From assembly GCA_017615245.1 (NCBI GenBank), contig JAGAAL010000001.1, positions 1 through 60,055 of the forward strand: a DNA stretch of 60,055 nt, in the 5' to 3' direction. A program made the translations under genes and the position numbers. The notes below the pieces were generated by a model that was not told the origin of the DNA, did not search any database, and saw nothing but the letters and a program-made list of their open reading frames with translations. Below, piece by piece: positions 34,627 to 43,986 of the stretch (the first letter of the stretch is position 1; each line of letters begins with the position of its first letter). This DNA comes from Bacteroidaceae bacterium (lineage in GTDB: Bacteria; Bacteroidota; Bacteroidia; Bacteroidales; Bacteroidaceae).

Positions 34627-36618
34627 ATGGAAGAATTAGTAAACAATGAACCTGTAATCCAACAAAAAGAAGTTGATACAGAAGCAACTACAGCAACTGA
34701 AGTTGTAGCCACAGAAGCAGTAGAACAAGAACAGCCAGTAGAACAACAACCTACAGAAGTAGCCGAACCTGAGGCAGAAACTGTACCAGAGGTAGAGGTA
34801 GAGCCAAAAGCCGAACCAGAACCTGAGGCAGAAACTGTACCAGAGGTAGAGCCAGAAGCCGAACCAGAACCTGAACCAAAGGTGGAGCCGGAAATTGAGA
34901 CTGAGTCAAAGGCTGAACCTGAAGCTGAGTTGCAGATTCCGAACACGAAAGAAGGAATCATTGAGCGTTTAAAGGAAATCGCAGGAAGCGATGAAGAGGT
35001 TAACCGTCAGGAAGTAGATACCCTAAAAAGCCATTTCTACCGCATCCTCAAGACAGAAGGAGAGGCTGCCTACAAACAATATGTTGATGAAGGAGGCAAT
35101 CCAGAAGCATACACACCAGTCATCGACCCTACAGAACAATTGTTCAAGGAAGAGATGAATATCATCAGGGAAAAGCGTGCCGCCCAACACAAAGCATTAG
35201 AGCAGCAGAAAGAACAAAACTACTTGAGGAAACTGCAGATTATCGAGAAAATCAAAGTGATTCTCGACAATCCTGATGAGGTTAATAAATCGTACAACGA
35301 ATTCCGTGCACTTCAAACAGAATGGAACAGCATCAAAGATGTTCCTGCAGAAAAGAATACAGAACTTTGGAAGACCTATCAGGTGAACGTAGAGAAATAC
35401 TACGACACATTGAAGCTCAATAACGAATTCCGTGCTTACGACTTCAAGAAGAACCTTGAGTTGAAAACGGCATTGTGTGAAGCAGCAGAACGATTGACAG
35501 AAAGCAACGATGTAGTAGGTGCATTCCGTACATTGCAAAACCTCCATCAGCAGTTCCGCGAAATTGGTCCTGTAAGCAGGGAACTCCGCGAAGAAGTATG
35601 GCATCGCTTTAAAGAAGCGTCAACCACCATCAACAAACGCCATCAGGAGTACTTCGAATCACGCAAGGAAGAAGAGAACCAGAACTTGGATCAAAAGACC
35701 GCTATCTGCGAGATTATTGAAGGTTTTGATCTTAGTGGCCTGAAATCATATTCTGATTGGAATAAGATAAGTGAAAAGGTAATCAGTCTCCAAGCTAAGT
35801 GGAAAACGATAGGATATGCTCCACAAAAGATGAACCAGAAGATCTATGATCGTTTCCGCACGGCTTGTGATATGTTCTTTGCTCGTAAAGCCGAAGCGCT
35901 CAAGGAAGTTCGCGAGACCCAAAGCGATAACCTCAAGAAGAAAATAGAATTAGTGGAAAAAGCAGAGGCGTTGAAGGACAGCACAGAATGGAAGAAGACT
36001 GCTGACGAACTGATTGCACTCCAGAAAGAATGGAATGCCATAGGGCCTATTTCAAGAAAACAGAGTGTAGCACTATGGAATCGATTCCGTGCTGCTTGCG
36101 ACACCTTCTTTGAAGCAAAGAAAGCGAATACTTCTTCACAGCATGGCGAACAGGCAGAAAACTTGAATAAGAAGAAAGCGATTGTAACCCGTCTTGAGGC
36201 AATCGTACCAGAAGAAACGACAGAACTTCATCAAATGCTGAAAGACGCTCAGAGCGAATGGAACGAAATCGGACATGTGCCATACAAAGAGAAAGACGCT
36301 GTATTCCAAGCATTCCGCGCTCAAATGGATCGTCTCTATGACTTCCTCGGAGAAAGTGCATCCCGACGCCGTGTAGAACGATTCAAGAGTACTGTCAGCG
36401 AAGGTGGCGGCGACCGCATGAGAGACAAGTTGGTTCGTCAGGCAGAAATCTTAGAACAAGAGATTAAAACCTACGAAAACAACCTTGGTTTCCTCAATCT
36501 CTCGAAAGGTAATAAGAGCAGCAACTTAGTTGAAGAGCTGCACCATAAAGTCGACAAGTTGAAAGCCGACTTGAAAGAGATCCGTGAGAAGATTAAAATC
36601 GTCGATGCAAATTCATAA
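34627..36618 (+). CDS. DUF349 domain-containing protein with acidic N-terminal repeats
   Basis: This is a 663-residue cytoplasmic protein. Residues 1-105 are almost entirely Glu, Pro, Val and Ala, with a tandem 18-residue repeat (EPEAETVPEVE core). The rest consists of several DUF349 helical repeats of about 70 residues, each with a W-x-x-I/IG-x-x-P turn (EWNAIGPISRKQ, KWKTIGYAPQKMN, EWNEIGHVPYKEKD). A C-terminal coiled coil follows (about 600-663). DUF349 function is poorly defined. It lies 29 bp after cdsA and 66 bp before meaB. Confidence 0.85.
   Translation: MEELVNNEPVIQQKEVDTEATTATEVVATEAVEQEQPVEQQPTEVAEPEAETVPEVEVEPKAEPEPEAETVPEVEPEAEPEPEPKVEPEIETESKAEPEAELQIPNTKEGIIERLKEIAGSDEEVNRQEVDTLKSHFYRILKTEGEAAYKQYVDEGGNPEAYTPVIDPTEQLFKEEMNIIREKRAAQHKALEQQKEQNYLRKLQIIEKIKVILDNPDEVNKSYNEFRALQTEWNSIKDVPAEKNTELWKTYQVNVEKYYDTLKLNNEFRAYDFKKNLELKTALCEAAERLTESNDVVGAFRTLQNLHQQFREIGPVSRELREEVWHRFKEASTTINKRHQEYFESRKEEENQNLDQKTAICEIIEGFDLSGLKSYSDWNKISEKVISLQAKWKTIGYAPQKMNQKIYDRFRTACDMFFARKAEALKEVRETQSDNLKKKIELVEKAEALKDSTEWKKTADELIALQKEWNAIGPISRKQSVALWNRFRAACDTFFEAKKANTSSQHGEQAENLNKKKAIVTRLEAIVPEETTELHQMLKDAQSEWNEIGHVPYKEKDAVFQAFRAQMDRLYDFLGESASRRRVERFKSTVSEGGGDRMRDKLVRQAEILEQEIKTYENNLGFLNLSKGNKSSNLVEELHHKVDKLKADLKEIREKIKIVDANS
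34768..34878 (+). repeat. 54-bp tandem repeat in DUF349 gene
   Basis: The sequence starting CCTGAGGCAGAAACTGTACC at 34768 recurs at 34822, a period of 54 bp (18 codons). It encodes the Glu/Pro/Val-rich N-terminus. Confidence 0.75.
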
Positions 36619-36684
36619 AAGCCCTATATATTAATAAGGTGTAACTTCGTCATTGAAGTATAGACAGACGTTGTTCATTTAATT

Positions 36685-37803
36685 ATGGAACATCCAGAAA
36701 ATAGTGCAGAATACGAAGGACTAATGGTGAATGCCGGAGTGGATCATCAGGAAATGGTGAATCCATATTTGAAGAGTATCCGTAAGAAACGTACGAAACT
36801 CTTCACTCCTGCTGAATATGTTGAAGGAATCCTCAAGGGAGATGTCACTCGATTGAGTCAGGCAGTAACCCTTGTGGAGAGTACTCTTCCAGAACATCAG
36901 GTCATCGCACAAGAAGTGATAGAGAAGTGTTTGCCGTACTCAGGCAGTTCTGTCAGAGTCGGCATCTCTGGCGTTCCAGGAGCAGGTAAGTCTACCAGTA
37001 TCGATGCATTTGGCATTCATGTGCTTGAAAACTATGGAGGCAAGCTTGCCGTATTAGCCATCGACCCATCGAGCGAAAAGACCAAAGGTAGTATCCTTGG
37101 AGATAAAACCCGTATGGAACGTCTTGCGGTCCATCCCAAATCGTTCATTCGCCCTTCACCGACAGCAGGTTCACTCGGAGGTGTCGCAAGAAAAACTCGC
37201 GAAACCATCATCCTTTGTGAAGCTGCAGGATATGACAAGATATTCGTAGAAACCGTTGGAGTCGGGCAAAGTGAAACGGCATGTCACTCTATGGTTGACT
37301 TCTTTCTGTTGATACAGTTAGCAGGTACCGGAGATGAACTACAGGGTATCAAGCGCGGTATTATGGAGATTGCAGATGGTATTGTGATTAACAAAGCCGA
37401 CGGTAACAATGTAGAGAAAGCAGAGTTGGCTGCCAGCCATTTCCGTAACGCACTCCATTTGTTCCCCTTGCCCGATAGCGGACTGATTCCAGAAGTACTC
37501 TGTTACTCTGGATTCTACGGGCTGAATATCGACAAAGTGATGGATATGGTGTTCAACCATGTGGAGAAGACGAAAGCATCAGGCTATTTCCAGTATCGCC
37601 GAAACGAACAGTCGAAATACTGGATGTATGAGAGCATCAATGAGCATCTGAAGAACAACTTCTTCTACAACGAACAAATCAAGCAAATGATTCCTACAAT
37701 GGAGAATCAGGTATTGGGCGGACAAATGACTTCGTTCGTAGCTGCCAACAAATTGCTTGAAGAATATTATCAGTTAATGCATAACAAAAACATATATGAA
37801 TAA
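36685..37803 (+). CDS. meaB: Methylmalonyl-CoA mutase-associated GTPase MeaB
   Basis: This is a 372-residue G3E-family GTPase that loads and protects adenosylcobalamin in methylmalonyl-CoA mutase. The P-loop GVPGAGKST is near residues 95-103. IDPSSEKTKGSILGDKTRM, FVETVGVGQSE and NKADGNN (base recognition) follow. The length is a little above E. coli ArgK/YgfD. The mutase genes are not in the window. The 3' end overlaps porQ by 8 bp. It supports a succinate-propionate metabolism with B12, typical of the group. Confidence 0.95.
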   Translation: MEHPENSAEYEGLMVNAGVDHQEMVNPYLKSIRKKRTKLFTPAEYVEGILKGDVTRLSQAVTLVESTLPEHQVIAQEVIEKCLPYSGSSVRVGISGVPGAGKSTSIDAFGIHVLENYGGKLAVLAIDPSSEKTKGSILGDKTRMERLAVHPKSFIRPSPTAGSLGGVARKTRETIILCEAAGYDKIFVETVGVGQSETACHSMVDFFLLIQLAGTGDELQGIKRGIMEIADGIVINKADGNNVEKAELAASHFRNALHLFPLPDSGLIPEVLCYSGFYGLNIDKVMDMVFNHVEKTKASGYFQYRRNEQSKYWMYESINEHLKNNFFYNEQIKQMIPTMENQVLGGQMTSFVAANKLLEEYYQLMHNKNIYE

Positions 37804-38743
37804 GGTAACAAAAAAAATAGGGGTTCTGTGTACCTTCCTACTGGCTTGCACAGGAATCAATGCACAGGAAGGTAGTACCGGTTACCAATTTCTTGAGATT
37901 CCCACGTCAGCGCATGCGGCAGCTTTGGGAGGCAACAACATCAGCATTATCGAAGATGATGCTTCGTTGCTATTTACAAACCCTGCTCTGACAATCAACA
38001 CCTCAGACAAAACACTCAATCTCAACTATGCTTCATATATTTCGAGCACGAATAAGTTGAGTGCTGCCTTTGTGAAACACATGGGTGAACGTGGAACTTG
38101 GGCATTTGGTGCACAACTCCTGAACTATGGAGATTTGATTGAGACAGATGCCAACTTTAATACGACAGGATCGTTCTCCGCAAAGGACATCGACGTTCAA
38201 TTAGGATATGCCTATCTGTTTACCGACAATCTTTCGGGTGGTGTACAAGGAAAAGTGCTACTCTCTAATTACGGAGAATTCAAATCTACGGCCATCGCTG
38301 TCGATCTCGGCCTGAACTACTATACTCCCGAGTACGGATGGTCGTTCAGCGTTGTCGCCCAAAACTTAGGAGGACAAGTCGATGCGCTTTATGAAACACA
38401 CGAAAAGATGCCATTCAACTTAGCATTAGGTGTATCTAAAGATTTTGAGAACGCTCCTATCAGATTGTCTGTTACATTCGACAAACTCACCGATTGGGAT
38501 GTCAAGAAACCGATTCACCATCTCACATTTGGTGCAGATATCTTCCCTTCAAGTACCACATGGGTTGCAATAGGTGTCAATCCACGCAGGTCAAAAGAGA
38601 TGAAAATACAGGACAGCAGCCATTGGGCAGGAGTATCCATTGGTGCTGGTTTGTCTTTGAAGAAAATAAAAATCGGGCTGGCATACGGAAAGTACCATGT
38701 TGCCGCCTCATCACTCTTAATCAATGCCAGTTATGCATTCTAA
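37796..38743 (+). CDS. porQ: Type IX secretion system protein PorQ
   Basis: This is a 315-residue outer-membrane protein of the PorQ/PorV superfamily. The signal peptide ends at INAQ, followed by the family opening [23 protein letters not shown] and [13 protein letters not shown]. Repeating barrel strands run to a final LLINASYAF. In the type IX system PorQ helps anchor or process cargo at the outer membrane. It lies directly before cmk and ispH, a conserved Bacteroidetes order. Its start overlaps the meaB stop, and its end overlaps the longest cmk frame by 20 bp (11 bp with the start used here). Confidence 0.88.
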   Translation: MNKVTKKIGVLCTFLLACTGINAQEGSTGYQFLEIPTSAHAAALGGNNISIIEDDASLLFTNPALTINTSDKTLNLNYASYISSTNKLSAAFVKHMGERGTWAFGAQLLNYGDLIETDANFNTTGSFSAKDIDVQLGYAYLFTDNLSGGVQGKVLLSNYGEFKSTAIAVDLGLNYYTPEYGWSFSVVAQNLGGQVDALYETHEKMPFNLALGVSKDFENAPIRLSVTFDKLTDWDVKKPIHHLTFGADIFPSSTTWVAIGVNPRRSKEMKIQDSSHWAGVSIGAGLSLKKIKIGLAYGKYHVAASSLLINASYAF

Positions 38744-39428
38744 AATAATTGTAGCTCTCGACGGACACTCTTCGTGTGGAAAAAGCACGATGGCGAAATG
38801 GTTGTCCAAACAAGTAGGTTATATCTATGTTGACACAGGCGCTATGTATCGCGCCGTTACACTCTTTGCACTTCGGAACAACTTTATCACGTCTGAAGGA
38901 ATTGACGAAGAAGGTCTGAAAGCAGCCCTGAAGGATGTAACCATCAGTTTCAAACTCGACGAGGAGACCCGTCTCCCTCTGACCTGTCTCAATGGTGAAA
39001 TCGTGGAACACGAAATCCGCCTGATGGAAGTATCGAATAACGTCAGCCCTATCGCCGCACTGCCTTTTGTCCGTGAAGTACTCACCGCCCAACAGCAGCA
39101 GATGGGTGTAGAGAAAGGCATTGTAATGGACGGGCGCGATATCGGAACAGCGGTATTTCCCAATGCAGAACTGAAAGTATTTGTTACCGCTTCTGCAGAA
39201 GTACGTGCGAAACGCCGCTACGATGAACTTATCGAGAAAGGCGAGACAGATGTCAACTTCGAAGATATCCTGAAGAATGTGCAGGAGCGTGACTATATTG
39301 ACTCCCACCGTGAAGTCAATCCGCTACGTCAAGCCGACGATGCGTTGGTGCTTGACAACTCGTTCATGACCAAAGACGAACAAAACCAATGGTTATTAGA
39401 TAAGTTCAACCAAGTGATTAATTCATAA
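38733..39428 (+). CDS. cmk: Cytidylate kinase
   Basis: The kinase has about 231 residues and acts on CMP and dCMP. The P-loop [13 protein letters not shown] is near the N-terminus. [17 protein letters not shown] and [13 protein letters not shown] (acceptor site) follow, then [12 protein letters not shown] (lid). Two starts are possible: 38724 (MPVMHSK) or 38733 ([11 protein letters not shown]). I use the second because it overlaps porQ less. The choice is not certain. ispH follows after 2 bp. Confidence 0.95.
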   Translation: MHSKIIVALDGHSSCGKSTMAKWLSKQVGYIYVDTGAMYRAVTLFALRNNFITSEGIDEEGLKAALKDVTISFKLDEETRLPLTCLNGEIVEHEIRLMEVSNNVSPIAALPFVREVLTAQQQQMGVEKGIVMDGRDIGTAVFPNAELKVFVTASAEVRAKRRYDELIEKGETDVNFEDILKNVQERDYIDSHREVNPLRQADDALVLDNSFMTKDEQNQWLLDKFNQVINS

Positions 39429-39430
39429 CG

Positions 39431-40291
39431 GTGTTTATTGAAATCGACAACGGTTCGGGCTTCTGCAACGGTGTGACGACAGCCATCCGCAAAGCTGAAG
39501 AAGAGTTGAGTGCATCCAGCACCCCACTCTATTGTCTTGGCGACATCGTACACAACGGCAGGGAGTGTGAGCGTCTGAAAGCATTAGGTCTTATCAGCGT
39601 CAACAAAGCGTCGCTTTCCAATCTTCACGATACGAAGTTGTTGTTGCGGGCACATGGAGAGCCGCCATCAACATATCGTCAGGCAGAAGCACAGAATATA
39701 CAGATTATCGATGCCACATGTCCTGTTGTGCTGCATATTCAGAAACGCATCAAAGCCGATTACGATGCCGATCCAGAGCACAAAAAGCAGATTGTCATCT
39801 ACGGCAAGAATGGACATGCTGAGGTAATCGGATTGGTGGGACAGACCGAAGGGAACGCCATCGTAATTGAGAACCTTGAAGACGCCCAGAAACTCGATTT
39901 CACACGTAACATCCAACTCTATTCTCAGACAACAAAGTCGCTCGAAGGGTTCCGTGAGATTGTCAGTTACATCAGCGAGCACATGCAAGACGGAGCCGAG
40001 TTCAATTACTTTGACACCATCTGCCGACAAGTTGCCAACCGCATGCCTCACATCCGTGAATTTGCGGAACGCCACGATGTCATCCTCTTCGTTTGTGGGA
40101 AGAAGAGTTCCAACGGGAAGGTGCTCTATTCTGAATGCCTGAATGTCAACTCACATTCACACATGATTGAAGATGCTTCTGAGATTGATAATTCATGGTT
40201 CGAAGGAGCTGAATCTGTTGGCATTTGTGGTGCCACATCTACTCCTAAGTGGTTGATGGAGCAATGTCGTGATGCCATTTTGAAAAAATGA
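39431..40291 (+). CDS. ispH: 4-hydroxy-3-methylbut-2-enyl diphosphate reductase
   Basis: This is a 286-residue iron-sulfur enzyme for the last step of the non-mevalonate isoprenoid route. The three cluster cysteines are visible in GSGFCNGV (residue 12), DATCPVV and DTICRQVANR. LLRAHGEPPSTY, YGKNGHAEVIGLVGQTEGN and ATSTPKWLMEQ match substrate-site regions. The start codon is GTG (39431), 2 bp after cmk. The stop overlaps topB by 4 bp (ATGA), indicating tight co-translation. Confidence 0.95.
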   Translation: MFIEIDNGSGFCNGVTTAIRKAEEELSASSTPLYCLGDIVHNGRECERLKALGLISVNKASLSNLHDTKLLLRAHGEPPSTYRQAEAQNIQIIDATCPVVLHIQKRIKADYDADPEHKKQIVIYGKNGHAEVIGLVGQTEGNAIVIENLEDAQKLDFTRNIQLYSQTTKSLEGFREIVSYISEHMQDGAEFNYFDTICRQVANRMPHIREFAERHDVILFVCGKKSSNGKVLYSECLNVNSHSHMIEDASEIDNSWFEGAESVGICGATSTPKWLMEQCRDAILKK

Positions 40292-42390
40292 TTGTTTGTA
40301 TAGCCGAAAAACCCAGTGTCGCTAAAGATATAGCTAACGTACTTGGTGCAAAAAACACCAAGCAAGGGTATATTGAAGGAAATGGATATCAGGTTACATG
40401 GACTTTTGGCCATCTGTGTGAACTCAAGGAGCCAAACGAATACAATCCCCGTTGGCAGCATTGGGATTTATGGGATTTACCTATGATACCCCCACGTTTC
40501 GGTATCCGATTGAAGGACGATGCTGGCGTAAAGAAGCAGTTTGCTATCATCGAGCAACTAATGCAGAATGCCGACGAGATTATCAACTGCGGTGATGCCG
40601 GACAAGAAGGAGAACTAATTCAACGATGGGTGATGCAGAAAGCAGGAGCGAAATGTCCCGTGAAACGTCTGTGGATTAGTTCACTTACAGAAGAATCTAT
40701 CCGTGAGGGGTTCAACACGTTGAAAGACCAGTCGGAATACCAATCACTCTACGAAGCAGGATTAAGCCGTGCCATCGGTGATTGGACACTTGGCATAAAC
40801 GCCACACGTCTCTATACCATTAAGTATGGGCAGAATCGTCAAGTGCTGTCGATCGGACGTGTCCAGACACCAACTCTCGCCATGATTGTGCGACGTCAGC
40901 AAGAGATTGAGAACTTCGTACCCGAACAATACTGGATTCTATCCACCATCTATCGAGATACTACCTTCCAAGCGACGAAAGGCAAGTTCACCACACAAGA
41001 GGAAGGATTGGAATTCTTGGAAAAAGTACGTAACTATCCTTTTGAAGTTACCGATGTGTCTGCAAAGAAAGGAACAGAGGCACCTCCTCGCTTGTATGAC
41101 CTCACGTCTTTACAAGTCGATTGCAATCGCAAGTTCAACATGTCAGCCGACCAGACTTTACAGACCATCCAAAGTCTCTACGAAAAGAAATTCACCACCT
41201 ATCCCCGTGTCGACACCACATTCCTGAGCGATGACATCTATCCCAAATGTCCTAAAATCCTTAAGGGATTAAAGGGGTATGAGCAGTTTACACAACCACT
41301 GGAGGGAAAGAAACTACCAAAATCCAAGAAATTTTTCGATTCTTCCAAGGTTACTGACCACCATGCAATCATCCCTACTGGCGTGCCAGCACAAAATCTA
41401 TCCGATTTCGAGAAACGTGTTTACGATCTGGTAACCCGTGCCTTCATCGCTGCATTCTACCCCGATTGCAAATTCCTTACGACAACTGTGTTGGGCAAAG
41501 CCGCCGATGTTGAGTTCAAAGTGACGGGTAAGCAAATTACCGAACCTGGATGGCGAGTCATTTTTCAGAAAGACAAAGAGAACACCACAGATGGTGCCGA
41601 CAACGACCAGTCAGGCGAACAACAAGTAGAAGAGAAGACACTTCCTGCCTTTACGGTTGGCGAATCAGGACCTCATGAGCCATCGTTGATGGAAAAATGG
41701 ACAACCCCTCCTAAGCCATACACAGAAGCTACGCTACTACGTGCGATGGAGACCGCAGGCAAGTTTGTTGAAGATGAAGAACTGCGCGATGCGCTGAAAG
41801 AAAACGGCATAGGACGCCCATCTACACGTGCGGCAATTATCGAAACTCTATTTAAACGACGTTACATCCGCAAGGAACGGAAATCGTTGGTAGCCACCCC
41901 TACTGGTGTAGAACTCATCGGATTGATACGTGAGGAGCTGTTGAAGAGTGCTGAACTGACAGGTATGTGGGAAAAGAAACTGCGACAGATAGAGCACCAT
42001 GACTACAGCGCCCCACAATTCATTGGCGAGCTCAAACAAATGGTGACAGATATCGTGAACACCGTTCGAGCTGACAATTCCAACCGTCGTATCACCATCA
42101 TGGAGGAAGAAGTCAAAGGAAAGAAGAAAAAAACTGTCACCACGACCGCTACAAACGCCCCTGCAGGCTTCCAACCTCGCAAGAAAAAGGCTGCTGCAAC
42201 CAAGCAGACAACACAGCAATCGCCCGCTACACCCCCAGCCATTCAAACTGATGGTACTGACCAATGGGTAGGGCTTCCTTGTCCTGTGTGCCATGAAGGA
42301 CATATCATCAAAGGAAAGACTGCTTATGGCTGTTCGCGTTGGAAAGAAGGTTGCACCTATCGTCGCCCATTCGATGTTCCACAAAACTGA
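40288..42390 (+). CDS. topB: DNA topoisomerase III
   Basis: This is a 700-residue type IA topoisomerase. The TOPRIM domain has IAEKPSVAKDIA and CGDAGQEGELIQRW. The active-site Tyr is in TTYPRVDTTFLS near residue 311. The cap segment NGIGRPSTRAAIIETL is near residue 500. A lysine-rich linker (KGKKKKTVTTTATNAP) leads to a C-terminal zinc-finger-like segment CPVCHEGHIIKGKTAYGC. It decatenates DNA and processes recombination intermediates. The gene overlaps ispH by 4 bp and the following peptidase gene by 17 bp. Confidence 0.96.
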   Translation: MIVCIAEKPSVAKDIANVLGAKNTKQGYIEGNGYQVTWTFGHLCELKEPNEYNPRWQHWDLWDLPMIPPRFGIRLKDDAGVKKQFAIIEQLMQNADEIINCGDAGQEGELIQRWVMQKAGAKCPVKRLWISSLTEESIREGFNTLKDQSEYQSLYEAGLSRAIGDWTLGINATRLYTIKYGQNRQVLSIGRVQTPTLAMIVRRQQEIENFVPEQYWILSTIYRDTTFQATKGKFTTQEEGLEFLEKVRNYPFEVTDVSAKKGTEAPPRLYDLTSLQVDCNRKFNMSADQTLQTIQSLYEKKFTTYPRVDTTFLSDDIYPKCPKILKGLKGYEQFTQPLEGKKLPKSKKFFDSSKVTDHHAIIPTGVPAQNLSDFEKRVYDLVTRAFIAAFYPDCKFLTTTVLGKAADVEFKVTGKQITEPGWRVIFQKDKENTTDGADNDQSGEQQVEEKTLPAFTVGESGPHEPSLMEKWTTPPKPYTEATLLRAMETAGKFVEDEELRDALKENGIGRPSTRAAIIETLFKRRYIRKERKSLVATPTGVELIGLIREELLKSAELTGMWEKKLRQIEHHDYSAPQFIGELKQMVTDIVNTVRADNSNRRITIMEEEVKGKKKKTVTTTATNAPAGFQPRKKKAAATKQTTQQSPATPPAIQTDGTDQWVGLPCPVCHEGHIIKGKTAYGCSRWKEGCTYRRPFDVPQN

Positions 42391-43087
42391 AATCATCCAG
42401 ATACACGAACTGAGCGTACAACTCACATGGAAAAGCAATGTACGCATGATGCGAGTACGGGTATTGCCACCCGACGGCATCATTCGTGCGACTGCTCCTC
42501 GGTGGACAAGCCGCAAAGCCGTCATTGAGTTCCTCTCCGAGCGATACGAATGGATGCAGAAAGCCGTTCAGAAAGTTCAGTCACGTCCACGTCCCACCTC
42601 ACTCAACTACTCCGAAGGCGAACAGGTGTTGCTGTTTGGTACGCCCTATACCCTACATATCCAAACAGTATTATCCAAGGAGAAAGCCCATGTTTCTCTT
42701 GATGCGTCATCCATCACCTTGCACCTCGAACCCGAAGCCTCTCGTGAGAAACGCGCAGCACTCCTGCAAACATTCTACAAGGAGCGTCTATCGATGGTGG
42801 TTGCTGTCTACATGAACGACTATCAAACCAAACTCAACTGCGCGCCCATTCCCTTCCGCATCCTGCGTCGCAAAAGTGTATGGGGGACGTACAACGTGCG
42901 TAACCGCTCAATCATCTTCAACCTCGCACTCGCCCAAGCGCCCTTGGAATGTGTACAATATGTTGTGCTACACGAGATGACCCATCAATATGTACATGCT
43001 CACAATGCCGAGTTCTATCAACGCATGTCTGCCCTCATGCCCGATTGGAAACAACGACGCAAGGCGCTCAAGGCAATGGTGATGTAA
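42374..43087 (+). CDS. YgjP/SprT-like zinc metallopeptidase (DUF45 family)
   Basis: The protein has about 237 residues and the zinc signature YVVLHEMTHQYVHAHNAEFY (HExxH plus a downstream His). KSVWGTYNVRNRSIIFNLALA upstream matches the WGSC-type strand of the DUF45/WLM group. The in-frame ATG at 42293 lies deep inside topB. The ATG at 42374 (MFHKTEIIQIHEL) overlaps topB by only 17 bp and is preferred. Cytoplasmic; the substrate is unknown. It ends the long plus-strand run. Confidence 0.85.
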   Translation: MFHKTEIIQIHELSVQLTWKSNVRMMRVRVLPPDGIIRATAPRWTSRKAVIEFLSERYEWMQKAVQKVQSRPRPTSLNYSEGEQVLLFGTPYTLHIQTVLSKEKAHVSLDASSITLHLEPEASREKRAALLQTFYKERLSMVVAVYMNDYQTKLNCAPIPFRILRRKSVWGTYNVRNRSIIFNLALAQAPLECVQYVVLHEMTHQYVHAHNAEFYQRMSALMPDWKQRRKALKAMVM

Positions 43088-43223
43088 CCATTACTCCCAC
43101 TTTGTTTGTACATTAAATTGTTTTTCTCCGTAGTTATGGCGTTTTCTCCCCGCCTGGGGAACAATTTTTACCTAACTACGCCGTAAATTCCGCTGAATTC
43201 TTACGGTTATATTGTTAGGGAGC

Positions 43224-43258
43224 AGCCCCCTCAAATCTCCCCCTCAAGGGGAGACTTC
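43224..43258. repeat. G/C palindromic repeat element
   Basis: TCTCCCC (43236-43242), CTCAA, GGGGAGA (43248-43254) is a perfect 7-bp stem preceded by AGCCCCCTCAAA. It is similar in shape to the elements at 25989-26019 and 31298-31323. Confidence 0.65.
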
Positions 43259-43504
43259 CTGTACCCTCCCTTAATGGAAAATTTTGTTACCCCTAGGGGC
43301 TGCAAAATCACGCTTGATTTTCATGGTGACAAATGTTGTGCAAGCCGAGCGCAGAGAAAGGGCCCGTTTCTATGCCAAGGCGCTGCCAACATTGCAGGAC
43401 CATCTTAAATGGTACTGCAAAGATACAACATTGAGAGTGCGGTCTACGATTTTTTACCAACTTTTTTTCGAGAAAATGAAAAAAATCCGTAGTCATTTTC
43501 AGTC

Positions 43505-43637
43505 ATAGTCAAAGTAGTCAAACTCGTTTTCAGAATCCAAAAAACTGCCACTATAGAATATAATAATAAATTTATTATTATATTCTATAGTGAGTCCAAG
43601 TCCATGTTCCAGAATTGAGTTTGACTACTTTGACTAT
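43505..43637. repeat. Nested inverted-repeat element: 21-bp terminal arms around a 44-bp perfect palindrome
   Basis: The outer arms ATAGTCAAAGTAGTCAAACT(C) (43505-43525) and their exact reverse complement (43617-43637) enclose a 44-bp perfect palindrome (43549-43592). The palindrome starts CACTATAGAATATAATAATA and is centred between 43570 and 43571. There is no ORF inside and no obvious target-site duplication. The structure could fold as a long RNA hairpin or extrude as a DNA cruciform. It could be a small non-autonomous mobile element (MITE-like) or a binding or recombination site. Confidence 0.85.
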
Positions 43638-43676
43638 CACATCCTGTCTTTCCCGATGAAATGGGCAGAAATTGGT

Positions 43677-43712
43677 AATTGTTTCAAATGTCTCATGTTT
43701 TTTGAAACAATT
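43677..43712. repeat. 12-bp inverted repeat (hairpin)
   Basis: AATTGTTTCAAA (43677-43688) pairs exactly with TTTGAAACAATT (43701-43712) across 12 nt and is followed by TTT. It may be a terminator for a transcript entering from the left. The arm TTTGAAACAA recurs at 43832-43841. Confidence 0.6.
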
Positions 43713-43844
43713 TTTACGATATGAAACGTTTTGCATTCGTTAACATTTGTTTTTCTTCACCAAAATCGTTGTTGTAGATAGTTGTAGAAACGTTTTTGAG
43801 AGGGTTTTGTGAACTTTTTGTAAATTGTTAATTTGAAACAAATG

Positions 43845-43885
43845 AAAATGTAAATTTTTTGTCAACTAATTTTCTTGGTGGTTTT
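43845..43885 (+). repeat. 41-bp perfect repeat, copy 2 (promoter-associated)
   Basis: This is identical to 21425-21465 and again spans the -33 TTGG (43875-43878) of the next promoter. Flanking sequence is different apart from AT-richness and the -7 box. Confidence 0.85.
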
Positions 43886-43905
43886 CATTTTTTTTTGTTA
43901 CTTTG
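43875..43905 (+). promoter_or_regulatory. Promoter of alpha-2-macroglobulin gene
   Basis: TTGG (43875-43878) is 19 bp upstream of TTACTTTG (43898-43905), one mismatch from TAnnTTTG. An A-rich leader of about 75 nt precedes the ATG at 43987. Confidence 0.65.
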
Positions 43906-43986
43906 CAGCGAATTTAGAGACTTGCGTCTCAACAGAGACCGAAACAGAAGCGAAAAATGAATAAAAACTAAAAAAAAATAAGGTTT

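Larger units (their letters stand above)
43088..43986. other. 900-bp repeat-rich intergenic region
   Basis: No credible protein or tRNA gene is present. From left to right: short inverted repeats (CGTAGTTA/TAACTACG and CCGTAA/TTACGG, about 43131-43205), a G/C palindromic element (43224-43258), a stretch that looks like a worn interspersed repeat (about 43290-43436), a nested inverted-repeat element (43505-43637), a 12-bp hairpin (43677-43712), the 41-bp promoter repeat (43845-43885) and the macroglobulin promoter. It separates the housekeeping run from the macroglobulin gene. Confidence 0.75.

Noticed and set aside
34611-34961. Ser/Gly-rich minus-strand frame that looks like a repeat protein
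   Set aside because: It is the complement of the Glu/Pro repeat in the DUF349 protein; its repeats are inherited from that.
43284-43508. 74-codon plus-strand frame in the repeat-rich intergenic region
   Set aside because: The peptide (AERRERARFYAKALPTLQ) resembles those produced by a common intergenic repeat, and no start signals are seen.
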